Shown: in pieces, positions 53,997-63,600 of the stretch | Layout: each line of letters begins with the position of its first letter | How positions within the stretch are numbered: position 1 is the first letter of the stretch | Assembly (NCBI RefSeq): GCF_017876405.1 | Contig: NZ_JAGINW010000001.1 | Coordinates: forward strand, 8,197,203 to 8,261,202 | Source: Kibdelosporangium banguiense | GTDB taxonomy: Bacteria; Actinomycetota; Actinomycetes; Mycobacteriales; Pseudonocardiaceae | Length of the DNA: 64,000 bases | Direction: 5' to 3' | Notes under the pieces: model-generated | Databases searched by the model: none | Seen by the model: the letters and a program-made list of their open reading frames with translations, nothing else | What the model was told of the DNA's origin: nothing | Program-made: the position numbers and the translations under genes

Positions 53997-54114
53997 CGCC
54001 AGCGTCCTTCATGTCGAGACGACCGTGAGACCTCGCCGACAGGGTACTCCACAAGTGTCATGGTATTCTACAACTCATATGGTTGGTTGGCTCTGGTCAT
54101 GCGAGGATGCGGGT
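53997..54114. promoter_or_regulatory. Divergent promoter region PadR/sulfatase - FGE
   Basis: 118 bases. It contains the AT-richest stretch nearby (around 54055-54085, GTGTCATGGTATTCTACAACT), which is a reasonable place for the promoters and a PadR site. No clear palindrome could be defined. Confidence 0.45.
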
Positions 54115-55005
54115 ATGCCCGGATGTTGCCCACCATCGCGATCCACACAGGACCAGGCCCGGACACCTGTCGAGCAGGGGCGGACTGACCGGGACGGCCT
54201 GGTCTGGGTGCCTGGCGGGGTGTTCCGGATGGGCACTGAGGACACGGACGGTTTCCCGGAGGATCACGAGGGTCCCGTCCGCGAGGTCACAGTGGCGCCG
54301 TTCGCGATCGACGCGTGCTGTGTCTCGAACGAACGTTTTGCCGAGTTCGTGGACGCCACCGGCTATCGCACGGACGCGGAGAAGTTCGGCTGGAGCTACG
54401 TGTTCGCGAAGTTCCTGCCCGGCGAGCTGCGCAAGCAGTCGCCACGACCGGAAAGGACACCGTGGTGGTGTGGTGTGTCCGGCGCGTTCTGGCGGCATCC
54501 CGAGGGGCCGGGGAGCGATCTGGACGGCCGCTGGGACCATCCCGTCATTCACATGTCGTGGCACGACGCGGTCGCCTACTGCGAGTGGGCAGGACGGCGG
54601 CTGCCGACCGAGGCGGAGTGGGAGTACGCGGCCCGGGGCGGATTGGACCAGGCGCGGTACCCGTGGGGTGACGAGCTGACCCCGGACGGTGAGCATCGAT
54701 GCAACATCTGGCAGGGCCGATTTCCGGTCAGCGACACCGCTGAGGACGGCTACTCAGGCACCGCGCCCGTAGACGCCTTCGCGCCCAACGGTTTCGGGCT
54801 CTACAACATGTCCGGCAACGTCTGGGAGTGGTGCGCCGAATGGTTCGACCCGGCCCAGGCCAACCGCGCCATGCGCGGTGGCTCGTACCTGTGCCACGAC
54901 TCGTACTGCAACCGCTACCGCGTGGCCGCTCGCACAGCCAACAGCCCGGACAGCTCTTCTGGCAACCTTGGCTTCCGTACCGCCGCGGATTCGAAAATAC
55001 GTTGA
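54115..55005 (+). CDS. Formylglycine-generating enzyme (sulfatase maturase)
   Basis: 296 residues from ATG 54115, with GAGG 8 bases upstream; ATG 54079 is possible. It has the FGE-sulfatase fold: WVPGGVFRMGTED, HEGPVREVTV, HPVIHMSWHDAVAYCEWAGRRLPTEAEWEYAARGG, GNVWEWCAEWF. The catalytic Cys pair is Cys260 and Cys265 in LCHDSYCNRYR, as in actinobacterial and human FGE. It oxidises the Cys of CxPxR to formylglycine using copper and oxygen. The neighbouring sulfatase is the obvious client. Confidence 0.95.
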   Translation: MPGCCPPSRSTQDQARTPVEQGRTDRDGLVWVPGGVFRMGTEDTDGFPEDHEGPVREVTVAPFAIDACCVSNERFAEFVDATGYRTDAEKFGWSYVFAKFLPGELRKQSPRPERTPWWCGVSGAFWRHPEGPGSDLDGRWDHPVIHMSWHDAVAYCEWAGRRLPTEAEWEYAARGGLDQARYPWGDELTPDGEHRCNIWQGRFPVSDTAEDGYSGTAPVDAFAPNGFGLYNMSGNVWEWCAEWFDPAQANRAMRGGSYLCHDSYCNRYRVAARTANSPDSSSGNLGFRTAADSKIR

Positions 55006-55033
55006 GGAGTCTGCAGGCGCGGGCATAGCGTCG

Positions 55034-55786
55034 ATGATCGTGATCAATGCTGGAGATGACCCCGCGGACGGCTGGTTCCCCGAGAGCGTGGCCGTCGGCT
55101 ATGACGACCCGGGCGGTGCGAACTCGTCCGAGGTGGTGACGCCCGCGGTGGACGTACTCGAAGATCTGGCCGACGGCCCGGTACTCGAGTTCGCGGTCGG
55201 GACCGGCCGGATCGCCGCGCCGCTGGCCGCTCGCGGCGTGCCGGTGAGCGGCATCGAACTGAGCCAGGCGATGGCGGCACGAATCGCGAGCAAGCCGGGC
55301 GGCGACAGCATCGAGGTCACGATCGGCGACATGACCACGACGCGGGTGGATGGTCAGTTCTCGCTGGTCTATCTGGTGTTCAACACAATCAACAACGTGA
55401 CCACACAGGACGGTCAGGTCGACGTTTTCCGCAACGCGGCCGCGCACCTGCGGCCGGGCGGCCTGTTCCTCGTCGAGGTGGGCGTGCCGAACCTGCGTCG
55501 CCTCCCACCCGGGCAGGACGCCGTCCCGTTCGTGGTGACGCCAGGCTACGTCGGGTTCGACCAGTACGACGTGGTCACGCAGGAGTTCACGTCGAACCAC
55601 GTCACCGTGCCCCCGGACGGGAAGGGACGGTTCCGCCGTATCCCCTTCCGGTACGTCTGGCCGGCCGAGATGGACCTCATGGCACGCATCGCGGGAATGA
55701 GCCTGAAGCACCGCTGGGCCGGCTGGGACCGCTCGGAGTTCACCGCCGAGAGCACCAAACACGTGTCGGTCTGGGAAAAGCGGTGA
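55034..55786 (+). CDS. SAM-dependent methyltransferase
   Basis: 250 residues from ATG 55034. Motif I LEFAVGTGRIAAPLAARG and IELSQAM are intact, as are FSLVYLVFNTINN and LRPGGLFLVEVG. The C-terminal part (RYVWPAEMDLM... HRWAGW... HVSVWEKR) is shared with the degenerate protein at 8869-9477. It lies 28 bases downstream of the FGE gene and may be co-transcribed with it. Substrate is unknown. Confidence 0.9.
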   Translation: MIVINAGDDPADGWFPESVAVGYDDPGGANSSEVVTPAVDVLEDLADGPVLEFAVGTGRIAAPLAARGVPVSGIELSQAMAARIASKPGGDSIEVTIGDMTTTRVDGQFSLVYLVFNTINNVTTQDGQVDVFRNAAAHLRPGGLFLVEVGVPNLRRLPPGQDAVPFVVTPGYVGFDQYDVVTQEFTSNHVTVPPDGKGRFRRIPFRYVWPAEMDLMARIAGMSLKHRWAGWDRSEFTAESTKHVSVWEKR

Positions 55787-55787
55787 G

Positions 55788-56630
55788 TCAGGGCCCGAAC
55801 AGCGGCATCACCCAGTAGTTGGCGTTGTGCCATGTGTCGGTCGGGAATCCTCCGTCGACCCCATAGTGGTACACGCCCGCAGCGGGTGGTGCGGTGAACG
55901 GTGCGGTGATCACCGCACCGGTGAAGTACTCCTCGGTCTGCGCGTAGCCGCCTGAAGGCGTGTAGTAGGACACGACATAGTCCGTTCCCTCCACGGCAGG
56001 GACGGGCGTGCTGAGCGTGATGCGTTGGCTGTAGACAGCCGATCCTGCGGCTTGCTCGCCGAGCAGTGTTCCGTCCGGCCCCCAGACACGCAGTGTGACG
56101 GGACCACTGTAGGAACCGCGGTAGATGATCGCCCCGGTGATGTGGCCGCTCCGGTCGAGCCGGGTGCGTATCCCTACTTCCACCGGCTGGTCGTCCGCCT
56201 CGTTGATCTGCGGTTTGCCAGGCAGCGACGGCAGCCGGAAGCGGTCGCCGGACAGTGTCACCGTGCCCGGCTCGCCGACGTGCAGGACCACAGGGCCGTT
56301 GACGACGCCTACGGTGCTGTTGGTCGAAGCGCGTGAGTAGAGGTTGACCGTTCCGGGCTCGGTGGGAGTGAACACATACGACCATGTCTCGTCGGCGTAT
56401 TCGGCCTGTTGCCAGGTTTCGCCCTCGTCGGAGGAGACCTCCACGGAGACCACGCCGCCGGCCTCACCGTTCACGGCCACACCGGCGAGTAATACGGGAG
56501 TTCCGGTGTCGATGCTCGCACCGGACGTGGGTGAGGTGAAGTGGGCGATGGGGTAGTCGGCATGGGCCACGCCGACCGGCACCGCCAGCACCATGATCAC
56601 TGCCAGGAGTACTGATAACAGTCGGGACAT
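55788..56630 (-). CDS. Secreted DUF4082 / Ig-like domain protein
   Basis: 280 residues. A signal peptide (MSRLLSVLLAVIMVLAVPVGVAHA) precedes an Ig-like region (PIAHFTSPTSGASIDTGTPVLLAGVAVNGEAGG..., about 27-120) and a DUF4082 domain (VEVGIRTRLDRSGHITGAIIYRGSYSGPVTLRVWGPDGTLLGEQ... NYWVMPLF). Such domains occur in secreted carbohydrate-active or surface proteins. Alone, with no catalytic domain, it is probably an adhesin or binding protein. Confidence 0.88.
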   Translation of the reverse strand: MSRLLSVLLAVIMVLAVPVGVAHADYPIAHFTSPTSGASIDTGTPVLLAGVAVNGEAGGVVSVEVSSDEGETWQQAEYADETWSYVFTPTEPGTVNLYSRASTNSTVGVVNGPVVLHVGEPGTVTLSGDRFRLPSLPGKPQINEADDQPVEVGIRTRLDRSGHITGAIIYRGSYSGPVTLRVWGPDGTLLGEQAAGSAVYSQRITLSTPVPAVEGTDYVVSYYTPSGGYAQTEEYFTGAVITAPFTAPPAAGVYHYGVDGGFPTDTWHNANYWVMPLFGP

Positions 56631-56745
56631 ACCCGTGCAGCGGCGGATCCGTTCAGTCCGTTACGGCTTTTGCGTTCGGCCGGAACAGATTGAGCCGAAC
56701 GCGTGCCTCGCGTTCGGTCCTGTGGCGTGAGAGGCTACCGGCGAA
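56631..56745. promoter_or_regulatory. Divergent gap with three GCGTTCGG repeats
   Basis: GCGTTCGGC (56672-56680) is inverted as GCCGAACGC (56694-56702), and a third GCGTTCGG stands at 56710-56717. The 9-bp perfect inverted repeat lies between the DUF4082 and hydrolase starts and may be a regulator site. Confidence 0.45.
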
Positions 56746-57588
56746 ATGCCGCCGCGCGAGGAGATCCGTCCGTTGAGTGAGAACACTGTGATTGTGGCTG
56801 GGCAGGAACTCGTCTGTCGCGAGTCGGCCGGCACCGGGCGGCCGGTGGTGCTGGTGCACGGCAACTCGTCCTCCAGTCGTACCTGGCACGCCCTCATGGA
56901 TGGGGCCTTCGGCGCGCAGTTTCGTTGCCTGGCATTGGATTTGCCGGGGCATGGCCGGTCCAAGCCCGCAGCGGACACGGACCTCTACTCGATGCCCGGT
57001 TACGCAGGCATCGTGGCCGGGTTCATGGCGGCCACCAGTGCGGAGGACGCTGTTGTCGTCGGCTGGAGTCTCGGTGGGCACATCGCGCTCGAGGCAGCGC
57101 CGCAGCTGCCGGACGCCGCCGGGTTCGTGATCTTCGGGACGCCACCAGTCGGGTCACCGGCTCAGCTCGCCGAGGCGTTCCTGCCGAACCCCGCGATGAA
57201 CGTGGGCTTCACCGCCGAGGTGGATGCCGACGCCGCCCGGTCCTACGCCGCCAGCTTCCTGGCACCCGGTTCGACGTTCCCGCTGACGGACTTCGTCGCC
57301 GACATCCTGGCCACCGACGGTGCCGCCCGCGCCGGACTGATGGCAAGCATCGGTGCGGGCCGGTTCACCGACGAAGTACAGATCGCCGCTGAGCTGTCAC
57401 AGCCACTGGCGGTACTGCACGGCGAGGGCGAACAACTCGTCAGCCTGGACTACCTGCGCAAGCTCACCATGCCGACAATGTGGCGCGGGGGAGTGCGAAT
57501 ACTGCCCGGCGCGGGCCACGCACCGCAGGAAGAAGCGCCTGAGAAGTTCGCCGCCGTGCTGACAGAGTTCGTCACCGAGCTGCCCTGA
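56746..57588 (+). CDS. Alpha/beta hydrolase
   Basis: 280 residues from ATG 56746; in-frame TTG (LSENTVIV, 56773) is an alternative. The pattern is VLVHGNSSSSRTWHALMDG, LDLPGHGRSKPAADTDLYSMPGY, nucleophile GWSLGGH, and late His in GAGHAPQEE. There is no signal peptide. It ends in front of a strong bidirectional hairpin. Substrate is unknown. Confidence 0.9.
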   Translation: MPPREEIRPLSENTVIVAGQELVCRESAGTGRPVVLVHGNSSSSRTWHALMDGAFGAQFRCLALDLPGHGRSKPAADTDLYSMPGYAGIVAGFMAATSAEDAVVVGWSLGGHIALEAAPQLPDAAGFVIFGTPPVGSPAQLAEAFLPNPAMNVGFTAEVDADAARSYAASFLAPGSTFPLTDFVADILATDGAARAGLMASIGAGRFTDEVQIAAELSQPLAVLHGEGEQLVSLDYLRKLTMPTMWRGGVRILPGAGHAPQEEAPEKFAAVLTEFVTELP

Positions 57589-57627
57589 ACCGCCCCTGCT
57601 GCAGATCCTGATCTCTACCGCTCAACG

Positions 57628-57662
57628 CCAGTCGGCCGGCGCGAGTCGCGCCGGCCGACTGG
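57628..57662. terminator. 16-bp perfect stem between hydrolase and RHS genes
   Basis: CCAGTCGGCCGGCGCG, loop AGT, then CGCGCCGGCCGACTGG. It lies between two convergent stops and should work in both directions. Confidence 0.85.
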
Positions 57663-57677
57663 GTTGTGGACGTCAAC

Positions 57678-60600
57678 TCATCGGGTATGTATCCAGGTCT
57701 TCGCGTAGCCGGTCGCGAAGGGCAAGCCGATGTTCGCGCCGCCGCCGTACGATGTCGTCCAGTGGCTGGGGTCTGTATCGACCTTGTTCGGACCGAGCAC
57801 CGTGGCCGACCCGCCGACCTCGACGAACCGGGCCCCGCCGGTAGCCCAGACGGATACGCCTTCTGCCATGCTGCGCTGGCCCGGCAAGGCGCGGACGCTT
57901 CCGCTCACTCCGAGAGCCAACGGCATGGAGATCATGCTGTCGGCGAAGAACGTGCCTTGCTTGTCGGTGCCCTGGCAACGCTCAAAGCCGACGATGACCA
58001 GGTTGACCGTGCCGCAGTAGAGCACGGTGTTGACCTTCTTGGCCTCCAGTTCGGCCTGTTTCGCCTGTTTGGCCAGCTCCCGGTTCTTGCGGTCCTCGCG
58101 GGCGTTCTCCTCGTCGTTCGCCTTGCGTCGCTTGTCATAGGACTTGCAGGAGCCGGACACGTCCGACCGCAGCGGCGAGTAGCTACGCGCGCAGCTGCTG
58201 TCCACCCACTTGTCCCAATCTTCCTTGGTGTAGCACGCCAACTTCTTGTCGCCGAGCGGGCCGTAGCAGTCGTCTTGTACTCGTGGCACGCTCTTTGTCT
58301 GGTTCGGCCGGGATGGCAGCGGCCCGGTCCAGCAGTCGTAGGTGCCAGGGGAGCACCGGGTGTTGTCGCTGCCGCGCGGCGATGGGGACGGCGGCGCGGG
58401 TTGTGCAGGGGGAGCCGGTGGCGGAGCGGCCCAGCAGGAGCTGGTGCCCGGCGGGCAGTCGGTGTTGTCGCCGCGGTCCCTGGCCAGGCCGGTCGAGTCG
58501 GCGAACGTCACCGGGTTGTTGTTGGCGTACGCGTACGCGTTGAACCCTTGAGGGTCACCGGGCGACAACAACGGGTCCACCGACAGGAACTTCCCGGTCG
58601 CCGGGTCGTAACTGCGGGCGCCGATGTGGGTCAGTCCGGTGGCCGCCTCGGTCGTGCCGCCGACGAACCCCTTGGTGCTCGGCCACGTCGGCGACTGCGC
58701 GCCCCGGGACTGGCCGAACACGTCCAGCCTGCGCCGCGTCACCTGCAGGCTGCTGGCATTGACCGCGACGTTGTCCGTGCCGTGGTGGTCCTGCAGCAGG
58801 TAGGTGACGTCGGTCAGGTTCTTGCCGGTCCGCACGGCCACCCTGGATCCATTGTGGACGTAAACCCGGGTGCCGGTCAGTGTGCCGGAAGCCGTGTCGT
58901 ACCGCAGTTCGCCGCTCGCCAGGTGCAGGGTCGCGCCCTTGTCGTCCTTGGTGATCAGCCGCGTGCCGTCGGCGTCGTAGACGTACGTGGACGATCCGGC
59001 CGAGGCGAGCCTGCCCTGCTCGTCCCAGGTGAGCGCCTGCGTGCCCCCGGTCGGCGCCGGCCGGCTCGTGGTCGCACCGATCTCGTTGTACCCGTATGTC
59101 ACCGTGTTCGCGCCGGTCTTCGTCGACAGCGGTGAGTGCGGCCGTGGCTGCTTGGGATCGGGATACTTCGTCGTACGTACGGTGTTGGTGGTGTGCTGGT
59201 TCTCGGTCGTCCGGTTGCCGATCGCGTCGTAGCCGTACGTTGTCCAGTACTGCGCCGTGTTACCGAGGTTGCTGCCCACCCCGCCCGCACAGTCCGTGGT
59301 GGACGTCCAGGCGTCGTTGACGCGCCGCAGGTAGTCGTAGGTGAAGCACTGGGTGTCCTTGGCCGCGCCGGGAGTGGCGTCTGTCAGTTTCGTGACGTTT
59401 CCGGACGGGTCGTAGGCCAGCGTGTCGTCGGCCTGGATGTCGGTCGACTTGCGGTGCTGCACGCGGATCGAGGACATCCGCCGGGTGATCCGGTCGTAGT
59501 CCTGCTGCTCCCACAGCTCAGCGCCCTCAAGGCCGAACCGGGTCATCTCCGTCTCGTAGAACGGGGTGTACCGGGTCAGTCCGACGTAGGTGGTCGTGTT
59601 CGTACCGACCAGTTTCTTCGGCATCCCGAAGTCGTCGAACTCGTAGTCGACCTCCTCGCTGACCAGCGTTCCCAGCTTGGGCAGCTTCTCGTGGACAAGG
59701 CTGCCGTTGGCACGGTAGGCGGCACCGCTGGTGTATGTCCCGGCGAGCTTGTTCATGACCGGGTCGGCCGACTCCGGAATCTCGACCTGCGACGAGATCG
59801 GCCGGTACGCCACGTCATAGCCGTTGACCGTGAACTTGTACGGCTTGCTGTTGAGGTAGCTGGTCGACGACGCCAGTTTGCCCTTCGCGCCCGCGGGATC
59901 GTACTTCCACTCGGCAAGGGCAGTGCCGGTTTCAGAGTCCTTGCGGAGCGCCGTCTTGCGGCCGCCGTTGTCGTAGGAGAAGACGACCGTCTGGCCGCGG
60001 GCGTCCTTCTGGGTCGTCAACTGACCGGCGTTGTTGTAGGTCATCGTGGTCGTGCCCTTGTCCGGATCGGTGGAGCTGGTCCGGCGGCCGCGTACGTCGT
60101 AGTTGTAGGTCCAGACGTTGCCCACGGCGTCGGTCATCGTCGCGGGCTGGCCGGCCTTCGTATAGGTGTAGCTCGTGGCGTCGGCGGCGCTGGCCAGGTT
60201 GAGCTCCTTGTGCTGGAGCAACTTCGTGGTCTGGCCGCGGGCGTCGATCAGCGCCGTGGTAGCGGTCCCGCCGCCCGGCGGCATGGTGGCCACCGAGTCA
60301 CCTCGGTACTCCGCGGTGGTACGCCATTGCTCGACGCCCGCGCTGACCAAGGCGGCCGACACCGGTCGGCCGGTACCGTCGTACTTGGTCACCAACTGCG
60401 CCGAGACGTCCGCTGTGGCGTCCACTTTGAACAGATCAGGACCGGCGGCACCGGCGGCGGTGTATTCGGCGTTGGTCCGCGCCACCTGGCCGCGTGAGTC
60501 ATACTCGACATCGGTCACCACCCGGCTGTTCTTCGGCTGGTCGGGCTGCACCCACGCCAGCTTCTGCGTCTGGCGTGGCCGCAGGAAACCGTCGAACAAC

Positions 60601-63600
60601 TCGAAGCTGCTGATGTAGTTCTCGTTGGCCTTCAGGGCATCCGTCCTGATCGAGCTGGCTCCGTCGGTACGCAGCTGGTAGGTGTACCGCACGTGCGGGC
60701 CCTCGCCGTCGTCCTTGGACCGGCCTGGGTCCCAGACCGCGGTCAGCCGGCCGAGAGCGTCGTATTCCTTGTCTATCTTCCGGCCATTTACGTCCACTGA
60801 GGACAATGTGCTGCCCCAGCGCGGGTCGACCGTGGCTGTTGTGGCGTGCCCCAACGGATCTGTGACAGTCGTGCCTGTCGTCAGGCCGGTTGTGGTCGTG
60901 TAGGCCGTGACAGTCTCGCGCCCCAACGCGTCGGAACTCTTCTCCACCCGGCCGTATGAGTCGTACTTGGTCGTCGATTCCACGGCGTAGCTGGCTTTGC
61001 CGGTCGTGTCGTACCCGGAGACCTGCTCGTTGCGGACCAAGGTTCCGGTTGTCGGCGCGACACCCAGGTCGGCGTTGTCGTAGAAGGTCTTGACGTCGGA
61101 GATCGAGTCGGCCGGATACGACGGTGTTGCCTTGCAGCCCACGCCGTCGGTGTACACCCGGCTCGGCAGGGCGAGGACCCAGTTGGCCTCGTCCCGGGCG
61201 TACTCGTGGTGAGTGCAGCGGTCGTCATCGGTCTTGCCAGGGCCAGTGTCCCCCAGGTCTTCGACCTTGGTGAGAATCCCGAAATCGTCGTAGGTGTTGA
61301 GGACCTTGGTCCGCCGGGGATCGCCGACGGCCAGCGCGGTCCGTGTCTCGCTCTCCGCGGTACGGACGACGTTCGAGGTCAGGCCGTCCTTGCTGGCGGT
61401 CTGTTTGATCGACGGGAGCGCCAGGGTGCCGGTCACCTCCGGGCCGCCGACGCCGTTGTAGGTGATCGTCTCGCGAACGAACCCCTCAAGGCCGGGATTG
61501 TCCTCCTGCTTGCCGCCCTGGCTGTCCACGACATACGCGGGGTCCTTGGGGTCACCTTTCTGATTGCGCCAGTCGCCGTTCATGCCGCGGTAGTACAAGT
61601 ACTCTGTCTTGCCCTCCACGACGCTCTTGCTGGGACCCGGATCACCGTTGCGGACCACGACCTTGCCGTAACCGCGCCACTGCGACCAGGTGCGATGGTC
61701 GGCCGGGATCAGCGGGTCGTTGTTGTAGTGCCATGCGGCGCCGCCGACATAGTCGTACTTGGTGACCTGGGTCGCGCCGCCACCGACCCGGTCGGTCAAG
61801 TCCACTTGCCGCACCACGTACTTGTGGAACCAGTCGTTGATCACGTCGCCCTGCGCGGGCACCCAGCGCACCGGGAAGCACCGCTTGGTGTTGGTCTCCG
61901 CGACCGGCTTGTCCCCGGGCTTGCAGTCCGGGTCCTCCCAGACGATCTGGGTGACCCCGCCGGTGGGGTTGTAGATGGCCTCCAGCCGGAACTTGTTCAG
62001 CGGTGGCTGGCCGTCGGTCTCGGTGTTGACCCGGTTGGCGTACGCCGAACCGCGGAACTCGATCGCAGGCTCGGGCAGTTGCCCGCCGCCGAGGCCGACG
62101 TGCGTGAGCTTCTGCAGCCACAGCGCGGCTTTGGTGTTGTCACCCGGGTTGGGGAACATGTGCTCGAGCGTCCACGAGTCCACCGGTTTCTCCACGCCGT
62201 CCACCCGGATCTTCGTGGTGATCCTGGACAGTCGCTTGGTGCTCCAGAACGTCGGGGAGATCTTGTCGCCACAGGGCCCGCCGGTGCACTCACGGTCCCA
62301 CGGAACATCTGGTTGTGCGGCGGGATTGTGGCCACAGTCGGAATCCGGCACACAGCGGTCCGCAGTCTCGAACTCCACCCAGGCCGGCGCTGAGTCCGTG
62401 CTGCCCCGGCGAGTGCCGTACTCGATCCGCCGCAGCGTGCCGCCCCTGGTGTACGGCGCGGTCACCTTGCCCAGGTTCAGGCCGTAGTTGTTGGTCTCCT
62501 TGTCGTAGAAGTACTTCATGGTGTTGCCGCGCCGGTCCACGACGTAGTCGAGGTTCCACTGCCAGGCCTGGTCACAGGACGAGGCCTCGAACGTGTTCTG
62601 ATGGCACGGCTCGTTCGGGTCGTTGCCGAACACCGGGACGTTCCAGGTCGAGTTGGCCTCCGGCCGGGACCCGAAGAAGTACTGGGTACCGTCGGTCGTG
62701 GTGACCTTCCAGTGCTCCTTGTCGTGGTCACCGTTGTCCTCGCCGGACTCCTGCTCGAACCGGGTGCCGTCGTCGGTGGTGGCCCGCCAGGTGTTGGTGG
62801 TCCCGATCCGGACCAGGTCCGAAGCGGTTCCGTTGAACGCCACCGAGGCGTGGTCGCCGGCCCAGCACTGGTCGCCGGTCATCGGGCTGCCGTTCGCGGT
62901 GTCCTGCGAGCAGGGCATGAACCGCCAGGTGATCTGCCCGGACCAGAGCGCCCAGCCCTCGCCGAGCCAGGTCGGCTGGTTGTTCGTGGACGCCGTCCGG
63001 CCGTCCACCGAACCCGAGCCGTAGGACAGCGCGACCTGGGGCTGGAGTCCACCGGGGACCGGCGGGGTCCGCAACGGGTAGGACCACGAGAAGCTGCCCG
63101 ACTGCGCGGAGACCTGCCATTTCGAGGCGTCCGACAGCGGGGTCGCGGTGTAGTCGCCGGTGGCGCCGGAATTCCCCGCGGCCAGCGCGTAGACCGTGTC
63201 GTCCGGTCCGGCCTCGGCCTGCGCGGTCACTGTGTTGGTCTTGGTGTTGTTGGTGCTGCGCAACGGTTTCTGGACACGGCACTCCGGCTTGTCCGGCGTT
63301 TCGGCCGCGCAACCGGGCAGGGCCACGATCCGCAGCCGCGCCGCCCAGTCACCGCCGTAGGCATCCCGGAAACCGGAGTAGTCCAGCCGTACCGGGATCT
63401 GGCCGGCCGCCTTGCCCTGGTCGGTCCGTTTGAGCGAGACCGCCATTCCCACGACACCCGCGAGGTCGACCTGCTTGCGCTCCAGGACATTCACCCGGAT
63501 CTTGGTGGGCCCCGAGCCGCTGCGGCCCACCCACACCGGAGTCAGGCCCGCCCGCACCATCTCCTCTCCGCTGCCGGCCCGCTGGGCCGGCGTGGTCAGG

